Assembly: GCA_026929865.2 (NCBI GenBank)
Contig: CM049398.1
Location: forward strand, 17,025,501-17,089,500
Origin: Hyperoplus lanceolatus
Taxonomy: Eukaryota > Chordata > Actinopteri > Uranoscopiformes > Ammodytidae
Direction: 5' to 3'
DNA: 64,000 nt
In this document: positions 63,589 to 64,000 of the stretch, piece after piece
Layout of the letters: each line of letters starts with the position of its first letter
Position numbering within the stretch: the stretch's first letter is position 1
Made by a program: the position numbers and the translations under genes
Notes under the pieces: model-generated
The model's database searches: none
What the model saw: only the letters and a program-made list of their open reading frames with translations
What the model was told of the DNA's origin: nothing

Positions 63589-64000
63589 CTTTAGAAAACA
63601 ATTAGTAGTGTTACATACAGAGATGGTTCATGCATGCTTTCATGCCATTTCAGTCATCCCTATCCTATTATTTATGTTATGCCGTCATTTGTTTCAAACA
63701 GGGACTATAGATGTCAGTGGTCCTTTCCACGGTGATTCTTAAGGTGAAGTATTTACTCGTCAAATGCCAGCATGAGCTGTATTATGTTTCATTATAACGT
63801 TGTATGAAATGTAAAATCACATTAAAATGTGATAGAAAAAGAGCCCCTAATCTAGTTTGAAAATTGGTTCACAGGTAGTTAAGGCTGAAACACAGGCTAA
63901 AACTAGACACTACATTCTGATGTGTTCATATTTTCTGATATACATTTTACATAAAGCTTTAAAAATGCCAGATGATCCGCTGAAAATAATCATTTGTGTT

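Overview
The window reads as chromosomal DNA of a ray-finned (teleost-type) fish. It has intron-split vertebrate genes with GT-AG junctions, long (CA)n arrays, and fish-typical mobile elements: a DIRS tyrosine-recombinase retrotransposon, an L1/Tx1-like LINE, PIF-Harbinger, hAT and Tc1 transposons, TTAA-type MITEs and tRNA-derived SINEs. The species cannot be named from the sequence.

Layout. (1) 1-6428, minus strand: the 5' coding part of a very large interferon-inducible GTPase (VLIG/GVIN/URGCP-like) gene. It consists of a short ATG exon (6386-6428) and a giant exon (2269 down to base 1, continuing outside). Its intron carries a SINE and a hAT element. (2) 6429-10500: no coding gene seen. 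It holds a long foldback and an inverted-repeat element near 7.8-8.6 kb, and possible upstream untranslated exon and promoter sequence for the GTPase. (3) 10558-12983, plus strand: a four-exon model ending in a PCP4/PEP-19-type calmodulin-binding IQ motif. (4) 13885-28259: one PIF-Harbinger transposon with 3-bp target duplications, split by an L1/Tx1-like LINE (14477-20241) and by a DIRS element (21477-27364). (5) 28853-63588, minus strand: the 3' part of dscaml1 (Down syndrome cell adhesion molecule-like 1). I resolve 27 exons with fully compatible splice phases, 4,587 coding nt (1,528 codons plus stop), covering part of Ig6 through the last FNIII domain, the transmembrane helix and the cytoplasmic tail with its C-terminal PDZ ligand. 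The 5' exons lie beyond 64000. The introns hold microsatellites, a Tc1 element split by a hAT element, TTAA MITEs, two truncated LINEs and a SINE-like repeat.

Biology. dscaml1 is a neuronal homophilic adhesion receptor. The PCP4-type gene lies just beyond its 3' end and converges on it. This is the same arrangement as PCP4 and DSCAM on human chromosome 21, so the local pair looks like the duplicated (ohnologous) copy of that neighbourhood. Most of the rest is transposon sequence in nested layers, which lets insertion order be read directly. Exon coordinates are my own reading of splice sites and phases and have not been checked against transcripts.
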